A stretch of 64,000 bases of DNA from Epiperipatus broadwayi (Eukaryota; Onychophora; Udeonychophora; Euonychophora; Peripatidae), in assembly GCA_028023455.1 (NCBI GenBank), contig JAQFVV010012396.1, positions 3,228,156-3,292,155 on the forward strand, given 5' to 3'. This document shows, piece by piece, positions 50,302 through 62,543 of this stretch; position 1 is the first letter of the stretch, and each line of letters opens with the position of its first letter. The notes below the pieces were generated by a model. That model saw only the letters and a program-made list of their open reading frames with translations, had not been told where the DNA came from and searched no databases. Made by a program: the position numbers and the translations under genes.

Positions 50302-50314
50302 AGAAGATATAATA
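50302..50314 (+). repeat. target-site duplication of the Penelope-like insertion, left copy
   Basis: AGAAGATATAATA is RTE-derived sequence that recurs exactly at 51501-51513 on the other side of the insertion. The intact RTE has this segment only once. Confidence 0.85.
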
Positions 50315-51501
50315 AATATAGCTTTACTTCTCACTATATGTAAAATATATAATTGTTAATTAGAGAAGATATTAATTAGTATTAAAGTTTATCGGCTTAA
50401 CATTTTCAAGGATCCATGCCTCATATTCATAGCCTTCATAAAATGTATAATAAAATATGCAAATACAAATATTCAAATAACTAGTATTATGTAGCCCATT
50501 TCTTCAAGATCTCGAAGCAAGTGTCCTTTCTATTAATGGCATAAATGTTTCCATTGATGTAAAATGCCTCCTTTATTTTTCTTTTGTGATCAATTGATTC
50601 TGAGCACAATATTATGGGATTGGTGAGTGTGAAGTTGTGTCCAGATTGTTTAGCATGCTCCAAGAATACAGAGGATGTGTTGCTGTTTTTCTGAGCTCTG
50701 TTAAATGTGTAAATATGTTGACCCAGTCTAGTATTGATTGTAGCTTTCATTTCACCATAATATATAGTGTGGCATCCAGCATGAGGGCAGGCAATAGAGT
50801 ACACCACGTGTGGGGTGAACGATCGATCAATGTGGTCTTTAGAGTTTTTAAGCAATCTATTAAAATTAGGTGGAGTTCTAACTGCTATGTTAAATTTATC
50901 ATTTAATGCTTTCATTAGTTTGTTAGATATTTTAGGAATGTAGGGGATTGTTATTCTAGGTAGATTGGTGCGAGGTACATTATTGTTTATTGTATTATTA
51001 AATTTTATGATTTTATTTTTAATAGCTTTGAATTTGAAACCTGCTGCTAATAGATCTTTAACATAGTTGTTTATGTTTTCTTTCCTGTCTGCTTCATATT
51101 TACATAAATAAAAGTTTCTAAACAAAAATGCATTAAGGCCAGCAAATTTATGCGATGCAGGTGAGTTAGAGTTAGGGTGGATACAGCTGCGAATTTCAAA
51201 TGGTTTAACAATCATTTTGTAATCTATTAAGTGGCGATTTCTCGATAAAGAGAGGTCGAGATATTTAAGTTCTTTATTATTTTCATATGTGATGGTGAAT
51301 GAAAGTTTGTTTAAGTTTTGTAAATCACATTGTATATTTAAAGTATTATCTTTAGAGGTTATGATAAAGATATCGTCTACATAACGAATATATGTAAAGT
51401 CTTGGTTGATATTGTGATATTTTGGAAGGATCAATAGCTCGTATTTATTTAAATATATGCTAGATAAAACTTTAATATTAATTAATATCTTCTCTAATTA
51501 A
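50315..51501 (-). mobile_element. 5'-truncated Penelope-like element inserted in RTE
   Basis: The insert carries a GIY-YIG reverse-transcriptase ORF. It is bounded by 13-bp direct repeats of RTE sequence. 35-bp inverted repeats (50356-50390 and 51467-51501, 34 of 35 matching) lie at its ends, with a 41-bp tail outside the 3' one. Inverted terminal segments plus a short extension are a known Penelope arrangement. The 5' cut falls inside the reverse transcriptase domain, so this is a dead-on-arrival copy. Confidence 0.85.
50487..51466 (-). pseudogene. Penelope-like reverse transcriptase / GIY-YIG endonuclease (N-terminally truncated)
   Basis: The frame is open from the inverted-repeat edge (coding SSIYLNKYELLILPK, no ATG) to the stop at 50487-50489. 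Counting from the TTG at 51434, RYVDDIF at 17-23 is the reverse transcriptase catalytic box. A linker with KFAGLNAFLFRNF follows. Residues 210-300 form the GIY-YIG nuclease, with VYSIAC and IYYGE as the two halves of its name motif, R236 in TRLGQH, and E289 in KEAFY as the catalytic pair. The fingers and most of the palm are missing. The C-terminal nuclease is intact with no stop, so the insertion is young, but without its N-terminal half it cannot copy itself. Confidence 0.88.
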
Positions 51502-51513
51502 GAAGATATAATA
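51501..51513 (+). repeat. target-site duplication of the Penelope-like insertion, right copy
   Basis: Exact match of AGAAGATATAATA to 50302-50314. Base 51501 is shared with the inverted repeat, so the junction is uncertain by one base. Confidence 0.85.
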
Positions 51514-52990
51514 GTTGTAGGATGTACTTCTTCTTTATTACTATATAATTCTTGATAGACCTCTTCCACCCATTTAACAATGCCATCTCTCATTTTAGTA
51601 ATAGTTCCACATTTTTTTCTTATTGCACATATAAGTTTTCTACAAATACCAAAATGTTGTTTTACACTCTTGAGAACTTTTATTCTTTTCTATAGCTTTT
51701 CTTGATAATTCAAATTATACTTTCTTATAACATTATCAACTCTTTTTTGCACTATTTTACAAAATTTGAAATATTCAATCCTTCTTAATGCATCATTTTT
51801 ATATATTTTCATATTCCTTTCTTTCTTCATAACTTCTCTAGTCTCAATAAATATTTTATTGGTCAATTACTGATTTTTTCTACCAACTATGTTTGTTACA
51901 GTTTTTAAAAGTTTATCAATTATTTTCCTATTAATTTCATTCAAATCTGAATTAAATTCAAAATCTGCTAATATTTGTAAACGATTTGCAAGTTTTAATT
52001 TAAATTTATTAGAATGTTTCTGAAGGCAAGGAATATTAACTATAAATATTGTTTTTTTTAATAATTTTTGTCTCTCTAGTTTTGCATTAACATGTATCTT
52101 ACATTTTACTAATTGATGATCACTTTCTGTGATGAATTCATTAAGGACATTACAATCTTGAAATATGTATTTTCTATTAGTCAAAATGTCCAATTCTGCT
52201 GTTGGATGCTTCCATGCCCATTTCCTTTAAAATTTTTCTCAAAAAACAATTCATAATATAAAGTTTTTATTTTTCTGCAAACTCCAGAAGTCTATGTCCT
52301 CTCTCATTTTTATTACCATAACCAAATTTATCTACAGCAGTTTCATTGTTCATTTGTTTATCAATTCTAGCAATAAAATCTTCCATAGTAATTTTAAAAT
52401 AGTGTTTGGTCTGATCAAAAGCCTTTTGTAAATCCATATAAAAATCTTCTATTACTTTATCATGAGAACTTGATGGGGAATAAACCTAAATTATCTGTAT
52501 TTGATATCTACTATTAAGTTGAATAACTAACTTGCCACTCTGTCCAATGCACCATCAATCTCTACAATGTTGTTTTTCCACTTTTTATTTACAAACCCTA
52601 CTCCACTTCTATTTTCAATGTTTGTGCTTTTGTAATAGAATACATACCCACTTTTTAAATCAATTGTCTCTTCACTTTTTCTTATAATTTCACAAAGTCT
52701 AATAATTTCCCATTTAATATGCAAACAGTTTTTCCTATTTTTGCTGTCTTTTTTCACTTGAAATTGATCTGCAGTTATAAGTACCTAAATAAAAAGTCAA
52801 TATCAAATGGTAGCCTGAGTCTGCAATCAAGAGATTCTTAGCACATTACACCTTTGCAACTTTTACCTTGGCTGGTGACTTTACAGCCTTTTGGGAATAA
52901 GGATGCTATATTACTTTTGTCTGTCATGTCTGTAAATATCTATCTGAAAAAAACTTTTCATTCACACACACACACACACATTCATCTTAT

Positions 52991-55900
52991 CTTTTCAGGC
53001 AACTGAAAAGCAAATCCATGATATTTTTTGGTTTTAAACTTAGTTGTATATATTTATATTTTACACAAATTTTAGATAAATATTCATATAATTCTCATTA
53101 ACAACCAATTTTAGAAATAGAAAAAAATGGATGAATTTAATTATATAATATTTAAAGACGATTATATGTAAGATTAAAAAAATTGTTTTATTATTGTGTA
53201 ACATACTTTAATACACTATTTACTTAAACATGATTATAATTTGTGATTATATAAATAATAGTTTTTAATAACCTCAAACTATAATATTTATTTGTTTAAA
53301 TGCATAAACAGAAAAGATCATTTGCTTATAAATCTAGTATAACTGACAAACTGGTAATCTGTCAAACACGTCTTAAAATATATTTTTTTCAATGTAGGTA
53401 TTTAATGCCATGTTACTTCAAGTATCCATTATTTACTTTGGCATATGATGTAAGGAAAAATTATTTATTTTCATTCTTTTATAAACAATATTTTTACATA
53501 AGATTAAAAAATATATATGTAATTGTAAAAGTGTAATGTATTTTCAATGCATTTATTTAAGGACAATTGTGGTTATGGATTTAATGAGTTAATAACTTCT
53601 TATACTCTCTTATTTAAATGTATATCTGTAGTTTGCATATGTAAAGTTGTTACCATTATCTTTACGATATAGAATGTGTTCATGCTATCCTAGCACAAAT
53701 AAACTGGAAGTTTGTCAGAGTGAAATATATATGTGATATGAATTTGAATTGTTTTTTGCTTAATAATTAGGGTTGGCGTCTAAAATTGTCACATTGCTTT
53801 GAAATTAAAACACTGTGAAAAAGATTAAGTGAAATTTTAATTTATTTATTATCATGAATATTGTTATAGAAATTACAATATAAATTGACAACCATAAATG
53901 TCATTAACTCAAATATATTATGAGATTACTGGAAATGATCAAACCACATATACATTTCTTTAAACATCTTACAAAATATGTATATCAACTATCTATATTT
54001 CGTGATTATCATCAATCTGCAAATGATCTTTTGATTGTAGGTATAAGGAACTCTTCCGCTGGGGCTTTATTTATGAATAGGCATAATTAATTTTCAGAGT
54101 TATTTTGTATTGGAAGATATGTAGATGATGACAATTTGCCTATAAACTATCGTAACTCCTTCTGCTCACATTTTCCACAATATCTTAATTATAAATATGA
54201 ACACTGATGATAGTAATTAATTATATTTAATCAGATTAGGAATGAATTACATTTAACTAAGAAGAGTAACAAATAAATTTGCTTTTATACAACAATAATA
54301 AAATTTATTAAATGACGCAGCTTATTAATTATCGTATATAATTACATGCACACATACTTATATATATTCTGAACTAATGTATATGTAAGTTATTAATAAA
54401 TTCTTTTAAATACAAATTAAAATTTGAATAGGCTTTATAAGTTTCAGCTTTTTTGAAAATATTATCATGTCATTTGTTTCTGCTATTTTTATTTACTTTA
54501 TGTTAACTATAAACAATAAACATAATCATTAGACAAATAGTGCAGAGTTTAATTCTTTGCATCTCTCGTAATTGCAGGGAATTAAAATCTTCAACATTGA
54601 CATAAAAATTAGCATAATTCAAAGAGAGAATTTCGTTCATTTTAAGCCCCAAATGAATTGCTGTAACTGCCTATTAATTATTATAAATTTAATATTTACA
54701 TAAAGTATTATATCCAACGATTTACAAAAAAAGGAAGGAAACTATAATTTGTTTTATAGTTAAAGACAATAGTTAATTAAAGCCCCCCTCCCTCCCAAAG
54801 AAAATTAATAAAATTTTTATTGTAGGTTTTTTTCCCTAATATTTGGGAAGCATACAAAGTTAGGCATTTTATCTAAAACATATATATATATATCTTACAA
54901 TTGCATGATAGACTAAAAATATTAAATTTTTTTTAATGCTAATCTAAAATAAGATTTGAATTCTAATTCTGATGCTTGGTCAGTAGTTATTATTTGCGAC
55001 TACTCACTCCTAACTTTATATAAGTAAAGTACATATATAAACACAGGCATATAATAAGCCTGTGTGTTTCAGATAAGTAAAGTAATTAATTTTCAAGCAC
55101 TGACAATATATTTTAGAAATAGACATGCAATAGGCTACTTCTAATAGGACATCATCTTCTGCATTAAATTACCAGTATTTAAAATCATCATAATAATCGG
55201 ATATGTTTGGCACTTTAAAGTAATTTCACTTGTTTCATTGTAAAAAAAATTATTTAGTAAAAACCACTTTCATGGAATCAAATTGACTAGCTTTTTTCTT
55301 GCTGTTTGCTACTTTCCTATTTGATGGTGATAATTATACTATGATCAGATCTGATTTCACTCCAATCATTTTCTCTATCTCAATCAATCTTTATATTTTA
55401 TCTAAATATTTAAAAATAATGCTATTTCATTACATAGACAACCTTACATCTATCAATCGGAAATGTTTTTTTATATCTCAAAAATTAAAACCAACCCTTT
55501 GCTAATAATCTCTTTAACTAACTTTCTTCTTTGACTTATATATTCTTATTTTCACAGCAACTACTTCAAAGCAAGTAGCTGATTTTCACTTTACTTTAGT
55601 TATATATAAAGTAATCTAAGATTGATAATTATAAATCGCCTCAATATTCTAAAATTAAAATATATTATAAAGTTCATTTATAACATTCACATCTTATAAA
55701 GTTGCATATTTATTCCAATTTTATACACACATATTTACATATAATTTATATTTTTATATTTTGTTTTGAATAAATTATTGAATCTGTCATAGAAAGCAAC
55801 CCTCCTCTTTATTCTTAAACTTATTTACAATACTGTAATTTAATAAAGGCAGGCCATAGAAAAATTTATAACAAAATACACTCAAACAACATTTTCTATT

Positions 55901-56518
55901 TATTATTGTATTATTATTTGCTGCCAGACCACTTGAAAATATTCTTAATCACATCATCGTGAATCTTTTCTATTTATTTTAACTTTTAAATTTAGTTTTC
56001 TAAGCTGATTTTAACAGATCTAATGGTAATTGACCAGGATGCCAATTTCCTACTTTTGGGATTTGTTCTATCTAGCACAATGTTATAGGTAATATTGTAT
56101 TTATTATTTTCAAATTTTCTAAATAAATATTATTATTTGACCAAATTATTGCAAAACATACCCACAGAGAACAGATTAATATGTGACAGTATTAAGTTCT
56201 TCGATAAAGATAGATAGAGTTAACTGATGCTACTTAAATAACATAGCACTGAATATTTTCTTTGCATTATTTGTAATATTATTAGTTTTGTAAGTTGTAA
56301 TTAAAATTAAATTCTTGAGCATATTTTATATAACTAAAATAATATAAAATACTTTATTTCAGCATGGTAGAGCTTTAAATAAAGTAAATTACAAGTCCAA
56401 CATGTCATGTCAATTTTGAAATGGTGATAAGAGAAAAACAAAAAATATCAAACAAATAATGATGATATGGTTATGGTTGATTACTAAAAATTTTCTGAGC
56501 AGAAAAGTTAATAAGCAT

Positions 56519-56522
<4 letters not shown>
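52991..56522. other. AT-rich non-coding DNA
   Basis: No exon, RNA or element is supported. CCCCCCTCCCTCCC at about 54784-54797 is the only strongly GC word. Confidence 0.5.

Positions 56523-56576
<54 letters not shown>
56523..56576 (+). repeat. compound (AT)n(GT)n microsatellite
   Basis: About 14 AT units followed by about 13 GT units, directly before the 5' end of an RTE copy. Confidence 0.95.
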
Positions 56577-56577
<1 letters not shown>

Positions 56578-59204
56578 GCTGCAGAAAGGAATTTGCTATT
56601 AACTGAAAAGAGACCCTTTGATTTCTCTTGGAGATCTAAAGAAACTAATCAGGGCAAATTCCTAATGTTCACTCTATGTCATTGCAGCTTTTATTATGAT
56701 ATGATTATTCATATAGTATACAAACATAGATGGACTGCTCATTAACATGCATTAGCCAGCAGGGTAAGTTTATTGACTTTTTACTTCTGAGTTTAAGATC
56801 AAGAAACACCATGTCTTTCTTCTCAATTGCCTGATAGTTTTTAACTTGATTATTTGAGTTTTCTTGAAGGCAGAATGAATGTATGTGAATGGATTTTTTT
56901 CTTTTCTAATAAATATTTACAATTATGACAGACAAAAATAAATCATGGCCCTTATTCCCAGGATGTTGTAAAATCATCAGACAAGACAGCAGTTGGAAGC
57001 CATTGCAGAACTAGACTACCATTTGAAGATGAACTTTTATTTAGATACTTACAACTGCAGATCACTTTCATGAAGATTGCATAAATTTGAAGAACTGTCT
57101 CATATTAAATGGGATATTATTGGACTTTGTGAAGTTAAAAAAAGGTGAAGAAACAATTGATCTAAAAACTGGACATATATTGTATTACAAAGACACAAAC
57201 ATTGGAAGTACAAATGGAGTAGGATTTATTATAAATAAAAAGTGGAAGAACAACATTGTGGAGATTGATGATGTATTGAATTAGTGATTTATCTTAATAA
57301 CAGATATCAAATGCAGATAATTCTGGTTAATGCAACAACAAGCTCTCATTGTGCTGAAGAAGTAGATGACTTCTATATAGATGTACAACAGCTTTTGATC
57401 AACCAAACAACATCTTAAAATTGTTTTGGGATACTTTAATTCTAGATTTGGTAAACTTTTAAAAGATGAAAGTGTTGCAAGTAAACTTGGTTACGGTGAT
57501 AAAAATGAGAGAAGACATATACTTGTGGACTTTTCAAAAAAAGAGCAACTTTATATTATAAATTCTTTTTTTGAAAAAATTGTTAAATGCAAATGGACAT
57601 AGAAACATCCAAATGAAGATATATCAGAATTGGATTATATTTTGACTAACAGAAAATATATATTTCAAGATTGTAATGATCTTCAATTAATAACTAGAGA
57701 GAAAAAAATTATAAGAAAAGCAATATCTACAATTGATATTCCTAATCTTCATAAACATTAAAATGAATTTAAATTAGAACTTGAAAATCGTTTTCAAATA
57801 TTAGCAGATTTTGAACATGATTTAAATTTGAAAAAATTTGATAGAAAGATAACAGATATGCTTTAAACACTACAACAAAGATAGCTGGTACAAAACATAA
57901 GCAATTGACCATTAAAATTTATTCAGAGTTAAGATAATTTATGAAAAAAAAAAGCAATATGAAAATATATAGAAATGATTCATTAAGAAAGATTGAATAT
58001 CTCAAATTTTGTGAAGTGGTATGAAAAAGTTGATAATGATATAAAAAATATAATTGTGAACTAGCAAGGAAAGCTATATAAGAGAATAAAAGTCTCAAGA
58101 GTGTAAAACAACATCTTGGTATTGGTTGGAAACTTATTTCTGCAATAAGAAAAAAAGATGGAACTATGACTAAAAACAGAGGTGACATCATAAAATGTGT
58201 AGAAGAGTTCAATCAAGAATTGTATAGCAATAAAGAACAAGGATTATATCTTCTAAATAGCCCAGGATTTTAAATGAAGAAATGAGAAATGCAATTAAAT
58301 TTTTAAATAAGGGGAAAACTTCAGGTAATAATAAAATTATAATTGATATCTTAAATAAATCAGGTGAAAAAATAGAATTTCTTTTTTGACAAGTTATATA
58401 CCTAACATCTAAATAATAAAAATGTACCAGATGATTGAAAGAATGTAGTATTCATATTAATATTTAAAAAGGGAGATAAAGAAGACCTGTCTTGAATAAA
58501 TATTTTATCCAAATAATTCAGTGAACTTGGATTTTGATCAACTAAAAGAACAAGCTACATTTAAAAGTGGTTTTATTACAATGGATCACATACATGTATT
58601 GAGAGAAGTGAGCAATGATGCTTTGAATTTTGGATATTATGAAAAAGCACTTGTCAATATGCTTTGAATTTAAGCAATGGCTAAAATTAATCATAGAATT
58701 AAGCTTTAGTGGAATGCTTTTGGTAGAAATAGCTTAATATTAAAAGAAAATATGTATATATGTTTGAAAAGGAAGGTTTTTAATAAATGGATTTTACCAG
58801 TTCTTATTTATGGATCTGAGACTTGGACACTTAACAAAAGAGCAACACAGAGACTTCAGACCATTCAGTGAAATATGGAGAGATGCATGTTAGGAATAAA
58901 AAAAGAGATCAGAAATGAAATATGTGGATGAAAGAACAAATAGGTGTTATTGGCACCATTGAAAAATTAAAAGATTGAAGTGGAGTTGCACTAGACACAT
59001 TGCTAGAAGATATGATAATACATGGACAATTGAAATCTTAAACTAGATTTCAAGAGATTATAAAAGACCTAAAAAGACCATATGTGAGATGGGTTGATAA
59101 AATAAGAACATGTTCTGAGTCATGTGGAGGAAAAAGGCTAGAGATTGTTAGATGTTTTGAACTTGGATAGACCCTCATCCTGCATTGGATTTATAATGGT
59201 TGAA

Positions 59205-59206
<2 letters not shown>
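56577..59206 (+). mobile_element. decayed RTE copy with full 5' end and an internal deletion
   Basis: It starts GGCTGCAGAAAGG like the intact element and ends GGTTGAAAATAAT before an (AT)n array. The endonuclease part is broken by frameshifts and stops from about 57060 on. Near 58650-58690 it jumps from the motif A region (TATTATGAAAAAGCA) to the thumb (ATTAATCATAGAATTAA), so about 500 bp including motif B and the FADD box are missing. Its leader has about 31 bp near 56840-56870 that the intact copy lacks. It encodes nothing functional. Confidence 0.85.

Positions 59207-59207
<1 letters not shown>

Positions 59208-59280
<73 letters not shown>
59208..59280 (+). repeat. (AT)n microsatellite
   Basis: About 36 AT units abut the 3' end of the RTE copy. 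They may have grown from its short tail. Confidence 0.95.
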
Positions 59281-59283
<3 letters not shown>

Positions 59284-62200
59284 CCTACACTCCCAACACC
59301 GCTCATATACATTACATGAGCAAAATGCCCAGGCGCCAGTTCTATTAATGAATAGAACAATATAACAAAATATACAATACAAATTATTACTGAGACTCTA
59401 TATTTAAGTTTATGTTCAGCTCAGCTCAGTGGGAGGCTATAGGCAGTTCATAAGATATATGATAATAAATGAATAAAAGAAGAAATATTATAAAACATTT
59501 AACATAACATAAATTCCTTTGTTAATTAATTGTATAATAAAGAATCACAATGTTTACTTGGTACAGTCTATTAAAATATACTTTAAATCTAATTTCTTCC
59601 TTCATCCAAGTATAACATATATCAGCTTGCTATAATTATATTCTTAAACAATTCTATGACTTGGCATATTATAATCTAAACATCTACTTTAATGCCAATC
59701 AAGAAACAAACAATAAGATCTCAGGGAATTTAACAAACACGGTTGAATTAAATAAACTACATTGGTCCATAAGTTATAATTCTAAAATATGACAAAAATG
59801 TAATAAAACAAATTGATTAAAATATTTTACTGTGTTTCAATAATAAGATAATGACAGAGATAGGGTATTTTAATCTCATATCATCATCTAATAAATATAC
59901 TGACTTGGCAATCTTTCTAATACGTTTATCAAGTGGCAAATGTTCTTTTATAATGTTTGGATTAAGAAAAACAATATTGTCAGACACTAGCAAATTTAAT
60001 ATTATAACTCTAAAATAATATATCTATTTTGTAATAGATTTATGAAATGTGGAGATGTGGAAATGGAAATACGGATGTACACAAGAATAACTTCAGACAC
60101 AGTTTAAGATTTTAAATAACTAAAACAAATCATTTATTACAATAAAATAAACTTGGTTTAATATTATATTAACAAATGGACTATTTGTTTTACAGATTTT
60201 TAAATTATCAAATAAATTTTTAGCACCAGTTTGGGATTATCCCTACTATCAAAGCAAATTAATAACAAAACTTAAATATCCTGACTTCGAACATATGCTT
60301 TGCCTACATGTTTCATCTACGTAACAATAAATAAATGACATTATATTATTAGCACAAAAAAAAAATAGATACTTTCGAGAGGATATTACTCTTGATTAAC
60401 AAAATAAATCAAATTACTTATATTTAGCTTTCAGCAAAGCAACTTTCTCTAACTGACTAATAATCACTTTCAATTACATATACCTTTCATTTATAGCAAC
60501 AAAATCATGTTTATTCTGATGATTTGATGATTTGTAACATTTATTTAAGTAAATACACTGTATTTTAAAATATTTACTTCCCGTTTTAATCTTAATACCT
60601 TATACTTCTATTAAATGAATGTAATGTATTTCAAAGAAACATTTATTCCTCATTTTAATTTCAATAATTCTATACTTTATATACGCGATATTATTTATAT
60701 TACGCGTGTGTGTGTATGTTCAAGCAGCAATAATATAAAACAATCTTTTCTATAAACTCTTCATTCATTAAGAAAATATCATACAGTTATTTTATTTCGA
60801 ACAATGTCGTAATTCATCAATAAAATATGACACTAATACTACATCAAGAGTTAATCTAACAATTTATCTAGCCACATATTAATTAATACAAAGCTATATT
60901 TTCATGATTATATATACTATACGTTAAAAGGGGAATCTACATGAGGAGCAGATAACTCTTACTGAATACTTTTACAATTCCTCATTACCAAGAATCTAAG
61001 AAAAAAATGTCACATAACTTCCTAAACATCATTTAATCATATTTCAACAATAACTCATCTACTTCTAAATACACTATTGGTGGGGACTTATTTCCTCATC
61101 ACCAGGGCCCTAAGAACATCACTTCAAAAAAATCTCATTAATCATAGGCATATAAAATAAACTAGGCTCTACTCATGGAAAATTATTAACATATACTACA
61201 TAAGCAAGATCTTTTATACCTACAGATATTATAACGCAATCAGATTTCTTTCTATTCTCATAGCTTCTCTAAATATTGAACATTATAACTACACGCTGGC
61301 AGATAAATACATACGGATAATACACCAATCCGTTCAACTCAGCAGAATTTGACAGTATACAAAATTTATGCATAAATATTCACAAACTGAACTTTGTCAA
61401 ACAAATATCATAATTGTGCAAAACAAACACACACCCGCGAATAAAAAGTAAATATAATATTAACTCTAAATTACACACTAAGCAGGAAACATGATAATTA
61501 AATATTGCATTAAGGTATAACTTTTAATTCTGAATAAACTTTAGGTTACTTTTAAAATTTAATATTTATAATTATTATGAACGAACTTTCTTTCATATCT
61601 AACAAACTATTTCTATTATACGTTTGTTGATTCAAAAAAAAAAAAAATAATTCTCACTTTGAGATAATAAAGTATGCAAAATAAATATAAACCTCTCTAA
61701 TAATATATTTAAAAAAAATACTTGTTTCTTTTATCTTCGTAAAAGAACAATAAAACTTATTTGAATACAATCAATTTTTACCTCATTTAAATACACTTCA
61801 GAAACGTTCTTGATGGTCAACATACCCAAATTATAAATAACATAATAATAAATAAAGCCTATCTACCTATCATATACATTAATTATGACAAGCAATAAAA
61901 AAAATAAAGACACAAAGGTTATTAGTTTTATAACTTAAAAAAAAGGATCACTTGCAAAGCTCGGTTCCAGGTTGATGAAATAATATGGGACATATTCCAA
62001 ACTGAATTTTAAACTAAAATAAACTGCTGTAGGATAACCACACAAATATAGTCATGCTTAAATAGAACTCAGCATCTTCAATGTTCATAACAAAGTTATT
62101 TAAGTTACTGTATCATACATAAGCAATCAATTTATCTTCTATTACGATGAGAATATAATAAATTCTTAACTACTATTGGACAGGAATTATTTCACTTATT

Positions 62201-62543
62201 CCATTGTAGTTCTAAATTGAATACATAATTATTTTTTTTTAGTAGTTTATTCAATAGCATTTAATAATACTTTGTTTTATTTTCCATCTTCATCGAAGAG
62301 AACAAAAATTACCAGCATTTCTATCCTTCTATTCGATTTAAACAGATACTTAATTTGAAGTAGCTCACATTTTATTTCCTTCATTTCCAGAAATATCAGA
62401 TAAATAAATACTGCTATCTCTTTATGATGAATTTAAACATGACATGATTTATTAAAATATGCATGTCCTTAATTTTATGTTTAATCCTCACAAAAACACA
62501 GCATGGAAGATAGTGAAGAATTAAAATATATTCTGTAAAATAG
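59281..62543. other. unassigned AT-rich DNA, perhaps partly LTR-derived
   Basis: No gene is supported. The words ACTTCAGACACAGTTTAA and AAATCATTTATTA near 60090-60140 resemble ACTGCAGACACATAGTTTAA and AAATCATTTACTA at the same relative order in the long LTR (40028-40085). Part of this stretch may be an old relative of that LTR. The evidence is thin. Confidence 0.25.

Larger units (their letters stand above)
48820..52990 (-). mobile_element. decayed RTE copy, minus strand, split by a Penelope-like insertion
   Basis: Read on the minus strand it follows the intact element at 14332, from its late leader and start (near 52927, TGACAGACAAAAGTAATA) to its end (CTGCAGTGGATTGATAATGG near 48850). Recognisable pieces are the endonuclease start (52757-52527), the SDHQLV region (52193-51867), the PGNDG segment (50334-50146) and the palm and thumb (49562-49215). 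Many stops and frameshifts break it. The 5' end is truncated in the leader near a (CA)n run. The sequence from 50315 to 51500 is foreign (the Penelope-like element). Confidence 0.85.

Noticed and set aside
50315-50486. Hammerhead motif in the 3' end of the Penelope-like element
   Set aside because: A partial CTATGAA...GAAAA series is present but there is no CTGATGA core and no stem II. Not supportable.
50637-50906. 89-codon plus-strand frame
   Set aside because: Antisense shadow of the GIY-YIG region of the Penelope-like element.
59145-59360. Overlapping plus and minus frames over an (AT)n array
   Set aside because: Both are microsatellite translation joined to the end of the decayed RTE copy.
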